Source: Planctomycetia bacterium (GTDB taxonomy: Bacteria; Planctomycetota; MHYJ01; WSZJ01). From it: a stretch of DNA of 36,229 bases. Location of the stretch: assembly GCA_020849035.1 (NCBI GenBank), contig JADLHC010000155.1, positions 1 to 36,229 on the forward strand, written 5' to 3'. Under the pieces are notes generated by a model, which ran no database searches, was not told where the DNA came from, and was given only the letters and a program-made list of their open reading frames with translations. Below are positions 33,647-36,229 of the stretch, piece after piece (the stretch's first letter is position 1; each line of letters begins with the position of its first letter). The translations under genes and the position numbers were made by a program.

Positions 33647-35029
33647 ATGACCGGTCCGGAGGGGAAGCCCGCGGGGACGGACCCGGTGCTTGCGCCGGGG
33701 CGCTACGTCGTGGCCCGGGAGCTCGGCCGCGGCGCGATGGGCGTCGTCTACGAGGCCCGCGACACCCTGCAGGACCGCCGCGTCGCCCTGAAGGTCTTCC
33801 CGCTCGACATCGACCCGGACGGCGGGACGCGGCTGGCCGACGGCCTGCTGCAGCGCCTCCTGAGGTTCCGGCGCGAGGCCGGTTTTGCGGCGCTCGTCCA
33901 CCCGAACATCATCCGCATCTATGATTACGGCGTCTGGATGCACGAGGGACGGGGCTCGTTCGCGATCGTGCAGGAGCTCGTGCTGGGCACGTCGCTCGCG
34001 GATGCGATGCTGGGCGCTCGGCGCCTCGAAGGCGCCGAGCGGGGCGCCGCCCGCGCGGCGTTCCTCCGCGACTTCACCCGCGTCTGCGAGGGCGTCGCCC
34101 ACGCGCACGAGTCGGGCGTCGTGCATCGCGACCTCAAGCCAGCGAACATCCTCCTCGTCCCCGACTACACCCGCGCCAGGGTGCTCGATTTCGGCCTGGC
34201 CAAGTGGATCGGCCGCGCCGAGACCGCCCCCGCGGGCATCGCCGCCACCGACGACCCGTTCCTGAGCATGGAAGGCGCGGTGATGGGCACGCCGTCGTAC
34301 ATGTCTCCCGAGCAGGCGATGGGCGCGCTCGAGCGCGTCGGTCCGCCGTCCGACGTCTGGTCGCTCGGCGTCGTCCTGTACGAGATCCTCACCGGCGCCC
34401 TCCCGTTCACAGGCCACTCGACCGACGAGCTGCTCTCGCGCCTCGTCAGCGAATGCGCCCCCAGCCCCAACGAAACCATCCACCGGATGCCCGCCACCGC
34501 CCGCTTCGCCGACCCCGTTCCCGAGACCCTCGAGGGGATCGTCCGGCGCTGCCTGCAGCGCGAGGCCGCCGACCGCTACCCGACGGCCCGCGCGCTCCTC
34601 GAGGACCTCGAGCGCTACCTGACCAGCCCGCGCGGCGCGCTGGATCTCCTGCCCCCGGCCTCCCGCCGGAAGTACTCCCCGGGCGAGCTCATCGCGAAGG
34701 AAGGGGAGCCGAGCATAGCCATGTTCGTCCTCGAGCGCGGCCACGGCACCGTGGTCATCGAGAAGGCGGGGTGGTCGCAGGCCTGCGAGGAGGGATTCTT
34801 CGGCGAGGCCGCGTTGGTCCGCCGCGGCGCCCCGCGCACCGCGAGCCTCCGGGCGGGGGAGCGCGGGTGCGAACTGATCGTCGTGCCCGACGAGGACGCC
34901 CTCCTGCGCCTCCTCCACGAGTCGCCCGCGATCGGCGTCCAGGCCATCCGCGAACTGCACTCCCGGCGCGTGCTGGCCGAAGAGCACTACATGAAGCGCA
35001 TTGCCGAGCTTGAAGGACGGAAGGGCTGA
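33647..35029 (+). CDS. Ser/Thr protein kinase with C-terminal cyclic-nucleotide-binding domain
   Basis: This is a 460-residue eukaryotic-type kinase. Kinase domain (about 19-325): glycine loop LGRGAMGVVYEA, ATP-anchoring K49, helix-C E77, HRDLKPAN with catalytic D162 and N167, DFG at 181-183, and GTPSYMSPEQ as the P+1 segment. All catalytic residues are present. Residues ~342-440 form a cyclic-nucleotide-monophosphate-binding fold: YSPGELIAKEGEPS, then the phosphate-binding cassette FGEAALVRRGAPRTASL (385-401), with E387 and R397 as the expected ribose and phosphate contacts. There is no transmembrane segment, unlike many PknB-type kinases. The start ATG at 33647 follows GGGGGAGG. Ligand-controlled kinase activity is inferred from the domain fusion. 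Confidence 0.93.
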   Translation: MTGPEGKPAGTDPVLAPGRYVVARELGRGAMGVVYEARDTLQDRRVALKVFPLDIDPDGGTRLADGLLQRLLRFRREAGFAALVHPNIIRIYDYGVWMHEGRGSFAIVQELVLGTSLADAMLGARRLEGAERGAARAAFLRDFTRVCEGVAHAHESGVVHRDLKPANILLVPDYTRARVLDFGLAKWIGRAETAPAGIAATDDPFLSMEGAVMGTPSYMSPEQAMGALERVGPPSDVWSLGVVLYEILTGALPFTGHSTDELLSRLVSECAPSPNETIHRMPATARFADPVPETLEGIVRRCLQREAADRYPTARALLEDLERYLTSPRGALDLLPPASRRKYSPGELIAKEGEPSIAMFVLERGHGTVVIEKAGWSQACEEGFFGEAALVRRGAPRTASLRAGERGCELIVVPDEDALLRLLHESPAIGVQAIRELHSRRVLAEEHYMKRIAELEGRKG

Positions 35030-35035
35030 ACGAGG

Positions 35036-35057
35036 CGGGGCATCGTTTGACGCCCCG
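35036..35057 (+). terminator. Weak hairpin after the kinase gene
   Basis: CGGGGC (35036-35041) pairs with GCCCCG (35052-35057) across a ten-base loop, starting six bases after the kinase stop. There is no T-run. Confidence 0.3.
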
Positions 35058-35109
35058 GCCCGTCGCGCATACCTTCAGGCCTTCTCCCCTCCCAGCGACG
35101 GAGTCCCCC

Positions 35110-35760
35110 ATGGAAATCCTCTCACCGCGCGACCTGCTAGAGTGCCTGACGTGGAGGTACGCCACGCAGAAGTTCGACACGGCGAAGAAGATCCCGTCGG
35201 ACACCTGGCACACCCTTGAGCACTCGCTGCTGCTGAGCCCTTCGTCCTTCGGTCTGCAGCCGTGGGCGTTCGTGGTGGTGACGGACCGCGCGACGAGGGA
35301 GAAGCTGCGCCACGCATCGTGGGACCTGCCGCAGATCACCGACTCGTCGCACCTGGTGGTCTTCACCGTGAGGAAGAACATCCGCGCGGCGGACGCGGAC
35401 AAGCTGATCGACAGAATCGCCGAAGTCCGGCGCGTGCCGCGCGAGTCGCTGGAGGGGCTCCGGCAGATGATGACCGGCTTTCTCGGCAATCCGCCCGCGG
35501 GTCTCAGGATCGACGACTGGTCCACGAGGCAGGTGTACCTCGCGCTCGGCGTGTTCCTCACGAGCTGCGCCGCGCTGGGCGTCGATGCCTGCCCGATCGA
35601 CGCGATCCAGGCCGCCGAGTACGACCGCATCCTCGGGCTCGCGAAGGCCGGCCTCTCGACCGTCTGCGTGGCGGCCGCCGGCTACCGCGCCGAGGACGAC
35701 GTCCACGCGACGCTGCCGAAAGTCCGGTACCCGGCGGAACAGGTCATCCTGCGGAAGTGA
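35110..35760 (+). CDS. NAD(P)H-dependent nitroreductase family oxidoreductase
   Basis: This 216-residue FMN-dependent nitroreductase has an NfsB/YfkO-like layout. The N-terminal phosphate-binding part is TWRYATQKFDTAKKI. SLLLSPSSFGLQPWAFVVV contacts the flavin. The central LALGVFLTSCAALGVDACPIDAI helix-turn contains the typical ACPI segment, and the C-terminal part is VCVAAAGYRAEDD. Size is normal for the family and there is no signal peptide. GGAG lies nine bases before the ATG. Such enzymes reduce quinones, nitro compounds or flavins; the substrate is not deducible. Confidence 0.93.
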   Translation: MEILSPRDLLECLTWRYATQKFDTAKKIPSDTWHTLEHSLLLSPSSFGLQPWAFVVVTDRATREKLRHASWDLPQITDSSHLVVFTVRKNIRAADADKLIDRIAEVRRVPRESLEGLRQMMTGFLGNPPAGLRIDDWSTRQVYLALGVFLTSCAALGVDACPIDAIQAAEYDRILGLAKAGLSTVCVAAAGYRAEDDVHATLPKVRYPAEQVILRK

Positions 35761-35775
35761 CGCCGGGGGGCGTCA
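35758..35775. terminator. Perfect hairpin joining two convergent stop codons
   Basis: TGACGCC (35758-35764) and GGCGTCA (35769-35775) are perfect inverted repeats with a GGGG loop. The first three bases are the nitroreductase stop and the last three are the complement of the zinc-protease stop. It is probably a minimal bidirectional terminator. Confidence 0.5.
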
Positions 35776-36229
35776 GTCCCGCTTGAGCTCCTTCGCCCAC
35801 TCGCGCCATTCCGTCTCCGCCTCCTCCGGCTTCCCGTCCAGCACCGCCGAAAGCGCCTCCCAGCCGGACGGGTCCTTCTCGAATCCGTCCCGGAACTTCT
35901 CGTAGAACGCCTCCAGCTTCCCCTTCTCCTGCAGCCACAGGCAGAGATACCGCGCCGTCGCGTAGCGCAGCCCCGAGCCGTCCCCGTAGAAATCCGCCCC
36001 CGCGTATCCCGTCAGCTTCTTCCACTTCATGAAGGACCCGTCCTTCAGCGCCTCCTGCAGCACCGGCAGCCGCCAGTTCACCAGCCCGCGGATCTTCCCG
36101 TCCGCCGTCGTGCTCTGCTCGAACAGGCTCGCCAGTCCCTCGTTGAACCACGCCGGCGCCTTCGGGAAGTCCGCCTCCATCAGGGCGTGCGCCATCTCGT
36201 GCACCAGCGTGCCGCTTCCCGTCCCGATG
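35773..36229 (-). CDS. Peptidase-MA-like zinc metalloprotease, C-terminal part
   Basis: The gene runs off the right edge of the window, so only its last ~152 residues are seen. They open with GTGSGTLVHEMAHALMEADFP, which holds the HExxH zinc motif. The third ligand glutamate follows in PAWFNEGLASLFE. This is the gluzincin arrangement of the peptidase-MA-like/DUF1570 group common in Planctomycetota. The C-terminal part is helical (YATARYLCLWLQEKGKLEAFYEKFRDG). The N-terminus and any signal peptide lie outside. It is convergent with the nitroreductase gene. Confidence 0.85.
   Translation of the reverse strand, partial: IGTGSGTLVHEMAHALMEADFPKAPAWFNEGLASLFEQSTTADGKIRGLVNWRLPVLQEALKDGSFMKWKKLTGYAGADFYGDGSGLRYATARYLCLWLQEKGKLEAFYEKFRDGFEKDPSGWEALSAVLDGKPEEAETEWREWAKELKRD

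Overview
This is a GC-rich bacterial window with short intergenic gaps. Its gene content points to Planctomycetota, probably from a metagenome-assembled genome. The indicators are a DUF1549/DUF1553 protein followed by a Tat-exported DUF1501 protein and a PPC-type exported protein, a vWA-PDZ protein, a eukaryotic-type Ser/Thr kinase, and two giant proteins of 2706 and 2107 residues. The assignment is inferred from families; no rRNA marker is present.

Left edge (1-2200): the window opens inside the 3' end of a group II intron (domains V and VI). The intron abuts a gene with a PrcB-C-like domain. An AAA_14/DUF4143 ATPase follows, preceded by nested inverted repeats. By eye this segment has lower GC than the rest and looks like accessory DNA.

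Region 2300-11550 (+ strand): a small secreted Cys/Lys-rich protein, then a 320-bp gap with a strong hairpin, then a 2706-residue exported multidomain protein. That protein has five ~117-residue EWGNN repeats, PKD/Ig/FN3/CARDB-like modules, calcium-type Asp motifs, a pre-toxin-like motif and an unassigned ~500-residue C-terminus. A thiamine-binding MTH1187-type protein follows 15 bp later. This is the best candidate for a new system: a possible surface polymorphic toxin.

Region 11552-19227 (- strand): a tight four-gene unit (serine hydrolase, GNAT, class V aminotransferase, Old Yellow Enzyme, in transcription order) is preceded by a 22-codon upstream ORF. Upstream of it lie an RsmB-type rRNA m5C methyltransferase, a lipoprotein, a 59-residue protein and an exported alpha/beta hydrolase.

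Region 19444-26634 (+ strand): a DUF1549/DUF1553, DUF1501, PPC-protein operon, then a DUF4291 pseudogene with an internal out-of-frame deletion, then a vWA-PDZ exported protein.

Region 26649-36229: a membrane-anchored PH-like protein and a 2107-residue macroglobulin-like protein without a signal peptide (- strand). Divergent from the latter is a Ser/Thr kinase fused to a cyclic-nucleotide-binding domain, followed by a nitroreductase (+ strand). The window ends inside a peptidase-MA-like zinc protease (- strand). No tRNA, rRNA, CRISPR array or complete insertion sequence was seen.
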